Below, piece by piece: positions 16,286-25,182 of a stretch of DNA of 64,000 nucleotides. The DNA is taken from NCBI GenBank assembly GCA_910585455.1, contig CAJUEL010000010.1:57911-121910 (forward strand). The letters are read 5' to 3'. The stretch comes from an uncultured Eisenbergiella sp. (GTDB lineage: Bacteria > Bacillota > Clostridia > Lachnospirales > Lachnospiraceae). The notes under the pieces are model-generated. The model saw only the letters and a program-made list of their open reading frames with translations. It had not been told where the DNA came from and did not search any database. Each line of letters begins with the position of its first letter. Within the stretch, counting starts at the first letter, position 1. The position numbers and the translations under genes were made by a program.

Positions 16286-17377
16286 ATGTTCCCTAATTCA
16301 ATTATCCGGGTTATGGTGGTGGACGACTCTCTGGTTTTTGGCCGTTATCTCACCAGCAACCTTCCGATTGCCAATAAACGTATCCAGATTGTCGGCTATG
16401 CTTCCAACGCGCTGGAGGCCATCAGTAAGCTTCCAGAATGCAGACCCGACGTCATCACAATGGATGTGGAAATGCCAAAAATGAGCGGGATTGAATTTTT
16501 AAAACAGGTTCTGCCCAAGAACCCGATTCCCGTCATTTTGGTATCCTCCGTCAATATGAATGTATTTGAAGCGCTATCCTATGGCGCGGTGGATTTTGTC
16601 CGGAAACCGGATCCAACTTCCAACTTAAACCGTCAGGATTTTATCGTTTCTCTGGCCAATAAAGTAAATATCGCGTCCCGCTCCAAGGTACGGGTTCCCG
16701 TGGCAGCAAGGCCGATCATGCCTATGACTGCACCGAAGCCTGAGGCGCGCCCTGTTGGCGGTTCCCCTTTGCTTTCCCTTATGAATCCCAACAGCCCGGC
16801 ATTGAACGCCAGGGTGATCGCAATCGGCGCATCCACAGGAGGCACAGAAGCGACTTTGGAGGTACTCAAGGATTTACCGCCCAATATGCCCGGCATCGTC
16901 GTCACACAGCACATGCCGGAGGGCTTTACCAAGATGTATGCGGAACGCTTAAACCGCCTCTGCAAGCTCACTGTCAAAGAGGCGAGCAACGGCGATAAGA
17001 TCGAACGCGGCACTGTTTTGATCGCCCCCGGCAATCAGCATATGAAGGTGGTCCGGATCGGTAACACCTATTCCGTCAACTGCTTCACCGCTGAAAAGGT
17101 GAGCGGGCATATGCCTTCTGTCGATGTTCTCTTCCGCTCCATGGCGGATACCGTCAAGCAGAATGCTGTCGGCATTATTCTGACGGGCATGGGCGCGGAT
17201 GGTGCGGACGGACTTCTGAAAATGCGTAAGGCCGGCGCATATACAATCGGACAGGATAAGGAATCCTGCGTGGTATACGGCATGCCCATGGTAGCCTACG
17301 ACATTGGAGGGGTTTGTATTCAGTCCTCCTGCTCCAATATTCCACGCGTGCTGATCAATTACCTGAACAAGCTGTAA
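16286..17377 (+). CDS. cheB: chemotaxis methylesterase/deamidase CheB
   Basis: 363-residue receptor methylesterase. Receiver domain (1-125) with acidic pocket VMVVDDS, phospho-acceptor in VITMDVEMP, and the conserved Lys in VRKPDP. After a linker, the esterase domain (about 175-363) carries the catalytic Ser in AIGASTGGTEA, His in VVTQHMPEGF and Asp in GMGADGADG. Start ATG follows AAAAGGA. Last gene of the che operon; a strong terminator follows. Confidence 0.96.
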   Translation: MFPNSIIRVMVVDDSLVFGRYLTSNLPIANKRIQIVGYASNALEAISKLPECRPDVITMDVEMPKMSGIEFLKQVLPKNPIPVILVSSVNMNVFEALSYGAVDFVRKPDPTSNLNRQDFIVSLANKVNIASRSKVRVPVAARPIMPMTAPKPEARPVGGSPLLSLMNPNSPALNARVIAIGASTGGTEATLEVLKDLPPNMPGIVVTQHMPEGFTKMYAERLNRLCKLTVKEASNGDKIERGTVLIAPGNQHMKVVRIGNTYSVNCFTAEKVSGHMPSVDVLFRSMADTVKQNAVGIILTGMGADGADGLLKMRKAGAYTIGQDKESCVVYGMPMVAYDIGGVCIQSSCSNIPRVLINYLNKL

Positions 17378-17438
17378 ACGCTTTGCACAATGTGTTGTAA
17401 CGCAGGACTTCTGTGTTTTTTGCATCAGTCTGTACGTG

Positions 17439-17466
17439 AAAAAGGATGGGAATCCCCATCCTTTTT
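17439..17466 (+). terminator. rho-independent terminator of the che operon
   Basis: Perfect 12-bp stem AAAAAGGATGGG / CCCATCCTTTTT with an AATC loop, the T-run being the end of the right arm. About 60 bp after the cheB stop; symmetrical, so it may act both ways. Confidence 0.9.
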
Positions 17467-17586
17467 ATATCCTTAGACACAAGATTTTTTAGCCCCGCAC
17501 AAGATAGCGTAAACACTGGATTTACAAGGCAAGTTATACTTACCATTGCTTTACTTGTGGTCGCAATTCTGAATTTGAAAAATAAA

Positions 17587-17628
17587 AAATAGCCGTCCTG
17601 CTCTCTGACAAAGATCGGATGGCTATTT
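17587..17628 (-). terminator. terminator of the flgM-csrA-secreted protein operon
   Basis: Stem AAATAGCCATCC / GGACGGCTATTT (one mismatch) followed on the minus strand by TTTATTTTTC. It lies about 170 bp after the stop at 17799; on the plus strand it is a weaker back-up for cheB. Confidence 0.7.
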
Positions 17629-17798
17629 CTTAAAAACTATTCTATTTTTGCCGGGTCGGGTGAGTAGCGTTCACCTTCCGGCTGTCCTGTTAAGCATATT
17701 ATAGATCATTTTCTCACTTTTTACAACAGGTATTTTAAAAAAATCTGTACCTTTTGGAATTACTCAGTTACTGTTCATCCCGTAAATATAATAACGAA

Positions 17799-20075
17799 TC
17801 ATGTGCCGTTTGTGTTATTTCCCGTAGCAGTGTTCGCCGCACCAGTTCCGTTATTTCCTGTCGTAGTATTTCCATTATTTCCTGCCGCGTTGCTGCCGGT
17901 AGTCCCCGTAGCGCCATTGGCCGTGCCATTCGCATTCGCTGCCGCATCCGCCGCAGGCGGCCGATATCCCACACCGTATACAGAAAAATGCTGTACCCGC
18001 GATATTACCGTCTGATTTTCCACATCGTAATAAGAGCCTGTCAGCCATTCCACCGTATTATCGGCGCCCACATAGACCAGGCACAGATTCGTCACGCTCT
18101 CTCCCCTGACAGACCTGTAAGGCATGGAAACAACAGCGCGTCCTTCCGAAAACTGCACGCTCTTGAGCCGTTTTTCCCGATAGCCCTGGTCATAGACCTG
18201 AATATCAAATACCGGCCTGCTCTCAATCGCCGCCTTCGCATTGACGAACTGCTCTGTCAGCGTGAAGGGCTTCACTGACAATGTGACATTTCCGTTCGTC
18301 GCCGACAGCAGATCCTCCACCGCTTTGGTATCGAGTTCCATATCGATACGGCCTGTCCCGGAAAATTCAAAGCTGCTTCCCCTGTCCGCAAGCCGCTCCA
18401 GCACGCTTCTCTCCAGCGTGGCCTCCATCACATTATCCTTCGGCGAAACAGAAATGCGAAGCTTGTCTCCATAGCCGATATCATCCAGCCCGGCTTCCTC
18501 CAGATAAACCGTATCGCCGCTCGTAAGGCTTAAAGCGACATCTCCATCCTCCAGCTCATCTTCATCCCAGGCATCCTCATCGTCCTCATTCTCTTCGCCG
18601 CCTTCACCGTCTTCTCCAGCTTCGGTATCCTCATCCTCATCCTGAATGCTTGTCTGCCCGGAACCCTTCCAGACAATCTTGCTGCCGTTGTCGCTTTCCA
18701 GCGTCAGAGTGCCGGAGCCTTCCACTTCCAGAGAAGCGCTGCGCTCTGTCAGAATGCTGCCGGTCAATGCGTTACTGCCCTTCCGGAAGCGATTATCCCC
18801 GCGCAGCGAAATGGTAGTCTTGCTGTTTTGCTTTAAAGAAAGCGCATACTGCTCACCCGAAGGCCTTAAATCCACATTGTCCATGATCAGGCTGACCGTA
18901 ACGCCCTTTTCCACCTCAATGCCGGCATCCTGTGCAGAACCATTGCCATATATGTGAAAGGCCTTTTTACTCCCCCTGGGGATCTCAAAGGTCATGCCGT
19001 TCTGCTCATACCCTGATGTCGAAAAAATGACGCTTCCATTGGACATCTGAATTTTCCACATGTCCCCTTCGGTCACATTATTTCCGGTGATGCCGCTCAC
19101 ATCCGATAAAAGACCGCTGTAATCCACGATCTCGCCTTCATTATTGAGCTGTCCGTCAACGATCAGCTTCCCATATATATAAATCGTCCCTTCATTCGTA
19201 CACTCCATGCTGGCAGGGATGGTGAGCTCGCTTCCTTCCGAAACAAATAATGTCTGTGCCTTTTCCACATTCAAAGGATAGGCAAGAGACTGACGTCCCA
19301 TGCATTCCAGATTGTTATTGGATGCCAGAATCCCTCTTTCAAAGGACAGATCCTGCAAAATATCATCCGCATAGAGAACACAGCTTCCATTTAAGGTCAT
19401 ACCGGCGCATTCTCCGTTCTCCTGTGCCGCGCCGATATCCGCAGCCTGACTGCCGCCCTGTGCCACCACACGACCGCCTTCAAAAAACAGCTCTCCGCAG
19501 GACTGCTCCTCACTGCTTCCAACCCCCGCGCCCTTCATACCGCCGTTTGCATATACCGTGCCGCCCTGAAAGGTGATGCTTCCACATGCCTCTCCGCTTT
19601 TACTGCCGATTCCTGCCGCCCGGCTGCCGCCAGATGCTGTCAGCGTATCATTTTTACCGCCGGAGAGGCTCAGTTTGCCGTCCTTTCCTACCGCAATCCC
19701 GGGCTGCTTGATTCCGCCCTTTAAGGAAACGTCGCCTTTAAATTTCAAAGTCACGGTGGCATTCTGTATATCCAGCGGACAATTCCGCGACCGGATGATG
19801 ACATTATCCAGTGTGACCGACGCCTCAATGTCCTTTTTCACCTGGATGCTGTCGCTCACCGACTCACCGGAAATCGTGAGCGGCGTATCCGTCAAAACAG
19901 TCAGCACATGATCCGCATAGCTGTAATCTGTACCATAGCTGCCACCCTTTACCGTAAAATCTCCCGTACGTCCGGCGGCATGCGCATTTCCCTGCATCAA
20001 TAAGATACACAGAAAAGCCATACAGATGCCGGACAGCCAATTTCTACCGCAATGCCTGCTCATCTGACCTCTCAT
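17799..20075 (-). CDS. secreted repeat protein with carbohydrate-binding-like region
   Basis: 758 residues. A signal peptide is evident (hydrophobic core GICMAFLCILLM, likely cut after NAHA). Residues about 100-250 hold three repeats built on GIGS, CG-hydrophobic, F-GG-V-A-GG, typical of beta-helix surface proteins of the Cthe_2159 / carbohydrate-binding type in Clostridia. An acidic Asp/Glu stretch (about 475-510) follows, and the C-terminus is a low-complexity Asn/Gly/Thr/Ala tail with no sortase motif. Its ATG overlaps the csrA stop (ATGA), so it is translated with the late flagellar operon; a second ATG 12 bases on, after GAGAGG, is also possible. Role unknown. Confidence 0.8.
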   Translation of the reverse strand: MRGQMSRHCGRNWLSGICMAFLCILLMQGNAHAAGRTGDFTVKGGSYGTDYSYADHVLTVLTDTPLTISGESVSDSIQVKKDIEASVTLDNVIIRSRNCPLDIQNATVTLKFKGDVSLKGGIKQPGIAVGKDGKLSLSGGKNDTLTASGGSRAAGIGSKSGEACGSITFQGGTVYANGGMKGAGVGSSEEQSCGELFFEGGRVVAQGGSQAADIGAAQENGECAGMTLNGSCVLYADDILQDLSFERGILASNNNLECMGRQSLAYPLNVEKAQTLFVSEGSELTIPASMECTNEGTIYIYGKLIVDGQLNNEGEIVDYSGLLSDVSGITGNNVTEGDMWKIQMSNGSVIFSTSGYEQNGMTFEIPRGSKKAFHIYGNGSAQDAGIEVEKGVTVSLIMDNVDLRPSGEQYALSLKQNSKTTISLRGDNRFRKGSNALTGSILTERSASLEVEGSGTLTLESDNGSKIVWKGSGQTSIQDEDEDTEAGEDGEGGEENEDDEDAWDEDELEDGDVALSLTSGDTVYLEEAGLDDIGYGDKLRISVSPKDNVMEATLERSVLERLADRGSSFEFSGTGRIDMELDTKAVEDLLSATNGNVTLSVKPFTLTEQFVNAKAAIESRPVFDIQVYDQGYREKRLKSVQFSEGRAVVSMPYRSVRGESVTNLCLVYVGADNTVEWLTGSYYDVENQTVISRVQHFSVYGVGYRPPAADAAANANGTANGATGTTGSNAAGNNGNTTTGNNGTGAANTATGNNTNGT

Positions 20076-20302
20076 TCCCGTCCGCCCTTTAAGAGCTTTT
20101 TGATATCCGTTATTGTCGCTTTTCCGTCCGCAGCCTCCCGGTTGGCCCGCGCCGCCTCAATCAGCTCAGAACGCAGCACCTTGACTTTAGGCGGCGCATC
20201 AATCGCCAGCTTCACCCAGTCCGCGCCCACATCGGACACAGAAACGATGATATCATCGCCAAGCACAATGGATTCTCCCTTTTTCCTCTGAAGGATCAGC
20301 AT
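20072..20302 (-). CDS. csrA: carbon storage regulator CsrA
   Basis: 76-residue RNA-binding translational repressor, in Firmicutes aimed mainly at flagellin mRNA and held off by FliW. Sequence MLILQRKKGESIVLGDDI and VKLAIDAPPKVKVLRSEL is diagnostic. The start at 20302 has GGAGGG upstream and overlaps the fliW gene end. The 30 residues after the core are longer than in Bacillus CsrA tails only by a few residues. Flagellin itself is not in this window. Confidence 0.97.
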   Translation of the reverse strand: MLILQRKKGESIVLGDDIIVSVSDVGADWVKLAIDAPPKVKVLRSELIEAARANREAADGKATITDIKKLLKGGRE

Positions 20303-20748
20303 ACCTTGTTCCCTCCTCCCAGAAATTCGGAAAGCGAATGCCTGAATCCATATTTTTTCGTATCCAGAATGACCTGGACGGCTTTCCTCGTGACCGCATT
20401 CACCACGATCGGACATTTCATATTGACCGTGCTTTCTTCCATGCTCTGACGCATGACACATACCACATAATAGGAAAGATCCTGCTCCTGCATCGTATCC
20501 AGAGCCTTATAGTCCTCTTCCTTTAACACCGGCTCATAGTCACTGCACAGCCGGAAGGGATTCATGATCACAAAACAGGTGTCCCTGTCCGTCACGCTTT
20601 GCAGGCACAAAACCGAGTCCTCTTCTCCATCAAAAGGAACAGGCAGAAAGTCTTTTTGACTTTCAAAGCCAAAAAGACCTTCCTCAAATCTGATTATTTC
20701 ATTTTCCTGACAGTCCATCCTGCCAAAATATAACGTATTAATTTCCAT
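20296..20748 (-). CDS. fliW: flagellar assembly factor FliW
   Basis: 150-residue protein that binds CsrA, and flagellin when secretion stalls, forming the homeostatic switch on flagellin synthesis. The motif IIRFEEGLFGFESQKDFLP near residue 18 and the strand YYVVCVMR are typical. It precedes and overlaps csrA, as in Bacillus. Confidence 0.95.
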   Translation of the reverse strand: MEINTLYFGRMDCQENEIIRFEEGLFGFESQKDFLPVPFDGEEDSVLCLQSVTDRDTCFVIMNPFRLCSDYEPVLKEEDYKALDTMQEQDLSYYVVCVMRQSMEESTVNMKCPIVVNAVTRKAVQVILDTKKYGFRHSLSEFLGGGNKVC

Positions 20749-20774
20749 AAAATATGCGACCTCTTCGCAGGCGT

Positions 20775-21392
20775 TTACGCCTTCACATCCACGTTCTGAC
20801 CGAGGAAGCGTTCTGCTACGCTCGGCGGAACATAAAGCGGTTTCCCGACATATTCAATCTTCACTTCCGGATGCTGCGTGATGGAAAGCTCCACATCACT
20901 GGGGATGAAATCAACCTGCCCCTTATCGATCATCCAGTCAAAATTCAGCCGGTCCATCTCATACTCAATCGTGAAATCGGGTTCAGTAGCGGACATTTCC
21001 ACCGGCGCGGAGGGAATAAATCCCAGTTCAAACGCTCCGGTAGGTCTTGCCGTTCTCTGTGCCATGATCTGGTCAATCGTCTCTGCCCCCTGACCGATCT
21101 TCGCTCTCACTAAAAGCTTGCCCTCGCTGGCATACTGTGCGGTTGCGCTGTACGCCGCATTGATGCCCTTATCCCGGTTCTGCTTAATCGCTGTCGCCAC
21201 GGTCGGCACCACGCTGTTGCGCGCATCAAAACTGTCAACGTTCAGCTTTACCGGTTTACTCTTGATATGCAGACCGCCTTTGTCCCTGCTGATCTCCAGA
21301 TCAGCCGTGCCGCTCTGGCGCTCCAGCCTGGCATGCGTAATTTTCAATTCGTAATTAATCGGAACCGATGTAATCTGTAATAGTTGTTCCAC
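20775..21392 (-). CDS. YviE-like protein (DUF6470 type)
   Basis: 205 residues, beginning with GTG; GGAGG lies eight bases upstream. In Bacillus the equivalent yviE also lies between flgL and fliW. N-terminal strand pattern LLQITSVPINYELKITHARL and the ending of short beta strands suggest an all-beta soluble domain. Function is not established in the family. Confidence 0.85.
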   Translation of the reverse strand: MEQLLQITSVPINYELKITHARLERQSGTADLEISRDKGGLHIKSKPVKLNVDSFDARNSVVPTVATAIKQNRDKGINAAYSATAQYASEGKLLVRAKIGQGAETIDQIMAQRTARPTGAFELGFIPSAPVEMSATEPDFTIEYEMDRLNFDWMIDKGQVDFIPSDVELSITQHPEVKIEYVGKPLYVPPSVAERFLGQNVDVKA

Positions 21393-21418
21393 TCCCTATC
21401 ACCTCCGCTCAACCCTTA

Positions 21419-22585
21419 TCAGCCCAGAAAATCAAGCAATGACTGGGACAGAATATTTGTCCCGATCTTCAGGGCCGCATTGTATGTATAATCCGCATAA
21501 GAATATTCCATGATCGCTTCCGCTGGGTCGATGTTGACCAGGTTATCGATTTCCTTCTGCAGTGACAGCTCCGAATCGGTCATACGGGTCAATGTCGAAT
21601 CCAAAAGATTTGTCTGTGTGCCCAGCGTCGTCACACAATCTGTCACTTCTTTTGTCCGATCCTGGAATTTCATCCAAAGCTTCTCATATCTATCCCGGTC
21701 CCAATCATCCCCTTTGGAAAGCTCTCTTGCCATCTCTCCGGCAAGATCGATTACGTTGTTGGGAAGACCATCCGCATCCAGTCCATACCCCACCACGTTA
21801 ATGCCCGGCAGGGATATATTAAATGCACTGGAGGAAATCACCTCATCCTTATAAGGATTATTCGCGTCATTCGGATTTTGTGTTCCTGCACGTTCTGTAA
21901 AATCAAGTCCAAAGCCCAGGTCAACATATACCGATTCCTTTGTCATTTCCTTAAGCTTTACAAGCTCATTTGCCTCAAAATCTGCAATAATCTTCTCATT
22001 CTCTGCCTTTATCTTCTCATTCTCCGCTACCAGATCCTGATATTCCTGACTTTCCTTCGGTATATTGGTAGGAATCTTTTTAAGCTCCTTTACGCTCGGT
22101 GTCACCTGTATGCCTCTATAGCAGAGCTTTCCTTCGGCATTGGTTGTAAAAGGAACTCTCATACCGGATTTCCCGCCAAACACAAATTCATCCCCATACT
22201 GGGCATTCATGCTGCTGATCATTTCCTTCTGCAACCCTTCCAGCTGCTTCGCATAAGTCAAACGTCCGCCTTCACCGCTGGGATCATTCAGCGCGCTGAC
22301 CGAATATTCTTTTCCAATATTCACACAGGCCTTTTCCAGCTGCATGATCGCATTTTCCTGTTCGTCCTGTCTCGCCTGAACTTCTTTAATTGTATCAATA
22401 TAGCTCTGTGTACGAATCAACCGCCGCTCCAGACCGGAAGCGACAAATGCCGTGCTGGGATCCTGAGATGCATGCGTTATCTTTTTGCCGCTCAGAATCG
22501 CATTTCGTTTGGAGGTCAGACCTCCCAGATTGCTCTGCAGAGCCGTCTGATAATTGCGCATAACCTGATTTGTCGTAATCCGCAT
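21419..22585 (-). CDS. flgL: hook-filament junction protein FlgL (HAP3)
   Basis: 388-residue flagellin-like protein joining hook cap region to filament. N-terminal coiled-coil RITTNQVMRNYQTALQSNL and C-terminal helix ADYTYNAALKIGTNILSQSL flank a variable centre (about 140-270) with a helical insertion around QEYQDLVAENEKIKAENEKI. ATG follows AGGAGG. Exported by the flagellar apparatus with FlgN-type help. Confidence 0.95.
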   Translation of the reverse strand: MRITTNQVMRNYQTALQSNLGGLTSKRNAILSGKKITHASQDPSTAFVASGLERRLIRTQSYIDTIKEVQARQDEQENAIMQLEKACVNIGKEYSVSALNDPSGEGGRLTYAKQLEGLQKEMISSMNAQYGDEFVFGGKSGMRVPFTTNAEGKLCYRGIQVTPSVKELKKIPTNIPKESQEYQDLVAENEKIKAENEKIIADFEANELVKLKEMTKESVYVDLGFGLDFTERAGTQNPNDANNPYKDEVISSSAFNISLPGINVVGYGLDADGLPNNVIDLAGEMARELSKGDDWDRDRYEKLWMKFQDRTKEVTDCVTTLGTQTNLLDSTLTRMTDSELSLQKEIDNLVNIDPAEAIMEYSYADYTYNAALKIGTNILSQSLLDFLG

Positions 22586-22604
22586 AAATATCTGCCTCCT
22601 ATCC

Positions 22605-24332
22605 TTATCTGCCGACTATGCCGGTATTGTTAATCAATCTTTCAAGCGCCTCATCCATGGTTGTCATCAGCCTTGCACATGCCCCATATGCCTGGGAATA
22701 CTTCAGCAGGCTCATAACCTCTTCATCCAGATTGACACCCATAACGGACTCTCTGTTGTCCGCTGCATTCTCCAACACCTGCATATGGCTATCCAAAACG
22801 CTTAAGGTTCCCTTGGAATCAATACCAAATTGAGCCTGAATGTTTGCATAACCATTGGGCATATTTCCATGATAGATAACACCGCCATAGGTAGGATATT
22901 TAAAGTCAATCTCTTCCGTGGAGAGCAGCTTCATCATCTGGAGCAGGTTATCGTTTGCTGTGCTGTCCAGCTTACCATGTGCAAGCTCCTCAGATGTGAC
23001 CAGCTGGATTTCTCCACTTTTCCATTTTTCGGAGACACGGATGTTTTTAGCATTGATAGTCTTACCGTCTGCCGATTCAAACAGATCGCCATTCCAGTTG
23101 GGATCCATTGCCGCCGTCTCCTTTTCCGGATCTGTGATCGTATTCCCATTGGCGTCCACCGGTTTCCCATTTGCATCTTTCATGTAGAAACCATACTGGT
23201 TATTTAATTTGTTCATCTCCGTCGCCATCGTGTAAACGAAGGAGTTAAACAGCGTCTCGTAATATCCAAGCCCCTTCACGCCACTGCCATCAAACTGCCC
23301 ATAGCAGTTGAGCATCTGCAGGTCTCCCTTGAGCACACCCTGCGGAATGGAGGTGTCCGTCAACTTTACCGCCTGTGTCGGATCCGGATTTCCATTCGCA
23401 TCCACTGCACCGGCAGGTATGACATCCACGTAGCTTTTCATCACTTTGACTTCGTTACCCTGCTCATCTACCACAGGATTCCCGTTTTCGTCCGTCTGTG
23501 TGACTTCCTCCTGCTTGAATTCCAACGTAGCAGCCTCGTCATCCTCTACCAGCTTCAACCACTGGGAATTACCATCCTTATCCGTATATTCAATGCTGAT
23601 TGACATCGTTTCCACAGCACAGGCACTTCCCATCATCTTTTTATCATATGTGATATTGATCGGGAAATAAGTGGCAAGCTCATCAATCAAGAGGTTTCTC
23701 TCATCCTTCAGCTCCAGCGCCGGATCCCCCATTACCTGGGAATTACGGATCGTCACATTATACTCCTGGATGCCCTTTAAAATCTCGTTAATATCCTTTA
23801 ATACTGTATTTTCCATCTTATCTTCCAGATCCGTACGGATCGTCTCCAGATCCGTCGCATTCTGGTGTATGAAATTCAACAGCACTTCAAAGGAAGAGCG
23901 TATCAGGTTATCCTCCGCTCCTGTTCCAACCTTGGGGGAAAGCTGCTGCATCTGCTTCACAACATCATCCAGCGCTTCCTGCATCCGGTTGGTATCCACA
24001 TTATCAAAAATATCCCCAATGTCCTCCAGCACTGCGTATCTGGCATCCTCAGTCCCCACCTTGGAAAGCTGGGCACGGTAACGGTTATCCAGATAAGGAT
24101 CCCTGATCTGAGAAACGCCTGTCACCAGCACGCCCTGCCCGACTCTGGCGCCGTACACTGTACTGTAGGGGCTGGGTCCGGGAGGTCCGATCGCGACCTG
24201 ATCCAGCCTCTGGCGGCTATAGCCTGTCGTATGTAAATTCGTAATATTCTGCCCGGTCACATCCAGCGCCTTCTGTGACGCATTCAGTCCCAGAAATGCC
24301 ATGTTCAGACCGGTGAAAGTTGAACGTAACAT
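22605..24332 (-). CDS. flgK: hook-filament junction protein FlgK (HAP1)
   Basis: 575-residue rod/hook-family protein. N-terminal motif FLGLNASQKALDVTGQNITN and C-terminal MSLLKYSQAYGACARLMTTM are classical; the centre carries a Asn/Gly-rich insertion (about 270-410). ATG follows AAAGGAGG. Second-last of flgM-flgN-flgK-flgL, the conserved late order. Confidence 0.95.
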   Translation of the reverse strand: MLRSTFTGLNMAFLGLNASQKALDVTGQNITNLHTTGYSRQRLDQVAIGPPGPSPYSTVYGARVGQGVLVTGVSQIRDPYLDNRYRAQLSKVGTEDARYAVLEDIGDIFDNVDTNRMQEALDDVVKQMQQLSPKVGTGAEDNLIRSSFEVLLNFIHQNATDLETIRTDLEDKMENTVLKDINEILKGIQEYNVTIRNSQVMGDPALELKDERNLLIDELATYFPINITYDKKMMGSACAVETMSISIEYTDKDGNSQWLKLVEDDEAATLEFKQEEVTQTDENGNPVVDEQGNEVKVMKSYVDVIPAGAVDANGNPDPTQAVKLTDTSIPQGVLKGDLQMLNCYGQFDGSGVKGLGYYETLFNSFVYTMATEMNKLNNQYGFYMKDANGKPVDANGNTITDPEKETAAMDPNWNGDLFESADGKTINAKNIRVSEKWKSGEIQLVTSEELAHGKLDSTANDNLLQMMKLLSTEEIDFKYPTYGGVIYHGNMPNGYANIQAQFGIDSKGTLSVLDSHMQVLENAADNRESVMGVNLDEEVMSLLKYSQAYGACARLMTTMDEALERLINNTGIVGR

Positions 24333-24347
24333 AATACTCTTCCTCCT

Positions 24348-24788
24348 TTATGCTTTCCGGTTCGTATAAGGTTTCCTCTGTGCTTTGCCCTGTTCCGGCA
24401 TGGAATTCCCTTTCCTTCCGGCAGCACTTTCCATCACATGGATATTGGTTTTTAACAAATCCTGAATGTCTTCACTCAGCACCTTGTAGCTTGCGAGCCG
24501 TTCATTCAATTGCGCCTGCAGCTGTGTAAACCTGCCGCGCTCCTCTTCGGGAAGCCGGTCGATCATTTGATTTAAGGAAAGCCCCGACATTCCCTGGGCA
24601 GCCAGCAGCGCTTCCCGCCGCTTATCCAACCCCTTCATCTGCAGGATCGACACCTGCTCCATCTTCATGCATTCTTCCATCTGAACGATGTTGTGTTTTG
24701 CCGCCGCTTTCAGCTTTGCCTCTTCAATCGGCATCAGCGAATCAAACCATTCCACCGTCTCGCGGACTATCTCAAAAAGCTCCTGCAT
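24348..24788 (-). CDS. flgN: FlgN-family export chaperone
   Basis: 146-residue all-helical protein expected to escort FlgK and FlgL to the export gate. Start overlaps flgM by 17 nt. Helical heptads such as KLKAAAKHNIVQMEECMKME and LNERLASYKVLSEDIQDLL fit the family, whose residues are poorly conserved; call rests also on position between flgM and flgK. Confidence 0.85.
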   Translation of the reverse strand: MQELFEIVRETVEWFDSLMPIEEAKLKAAAKHNIVQMEECMKMEQVSILQMKGLDKRREALLAAQGMSGLSLNQMIDRLPEEERGRFTQLQAQLNERLASYKVLSEDIQDLLKTNIHVMESAAGRKGNSMPEQGKAQRKPYTNRKA

Positions 24789-25125
24789 CCTGTAGCTCTC
24801 CTCTGTCTTCCAGCAAAATCCGTCCCGCTATGGCGGACGCATCAATTCCGTAGGCGCCGGATGCAATCTGATCTCTCAGACTTTCCAGTCTCTCTGGTTC
24901 CGCTGTCTGACGTACTTTCACGGAAAGGCGCGCCTCCATCATTTTAACAAAATCCTTCTCCTCCACAGTCGATCCCCCCTGTGTGCTGATTCTGATTTCG
25001 TCAAAACTCTTTCTCGTCTTTCCTGTGGAAAGCTTATTGCCCCGCACTACCTTCTGAGGTGCCGAAACCTGCCGGTGCACACTGGATGCAGCCTGCAATA
25101 CAATTTTATCAAACGAAATACTCAT
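24772..25125 (-). CDS. flgM: anti-sigma-28 factor FlgM
   Basis: 117-residue inhibitor of the sigma-28 factor encoded at 36660. The C-terminal sigma-binding helices are recognisable: SLRDQIASGAYGIDASAIAG followed by RILLE. The N-terminus is disordered and basic. First gene of the late operon and placed just behind a sigma-28-type promoter, so it is auto-limited. Confidence 0.9.
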   Translation of the reverse strand: MSISFDKIVLQAASSVHRQVSAPQKVVRGNKLSTGKTRKSFDEIRISTQGGSTVEEKDFVKMMEARLSVKVRQTAEPERLESLRDQIASGAYGIDASAIAGRILLEDRGELQDAGAF

Positions 25126-25146
25126 AGAATCACCTCTCTATCTAAA

Positions 25147-25173
25147 ATATCGTCAACCGTGTCGAAATGTTAA
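25147..25173 (-). promoter_or_regulatory. sigma-28 promoter of the flgM operon
   Basis: Minus strand TTAA, 15 bases, GACGATAT, 22 bases before the flgM start. One base off the usual CCGATAT core, but spacing is exact and the downstream operon is a standard sigma-28 target. Confidence 0.65.
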
Positions 25174-25182
25174 GAAAAGGAC

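Larger units (their letters stand above)
17378..17798. other. 421-bp intergenic region between convergent operons
   Basis: No gene seen. Contains the cheB terminator (17439-17466), a second bidirectional hairpin (17587-17628) serving the opposing operon, and A/T-rich sequence of no clear role. Confidence 0.7.
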
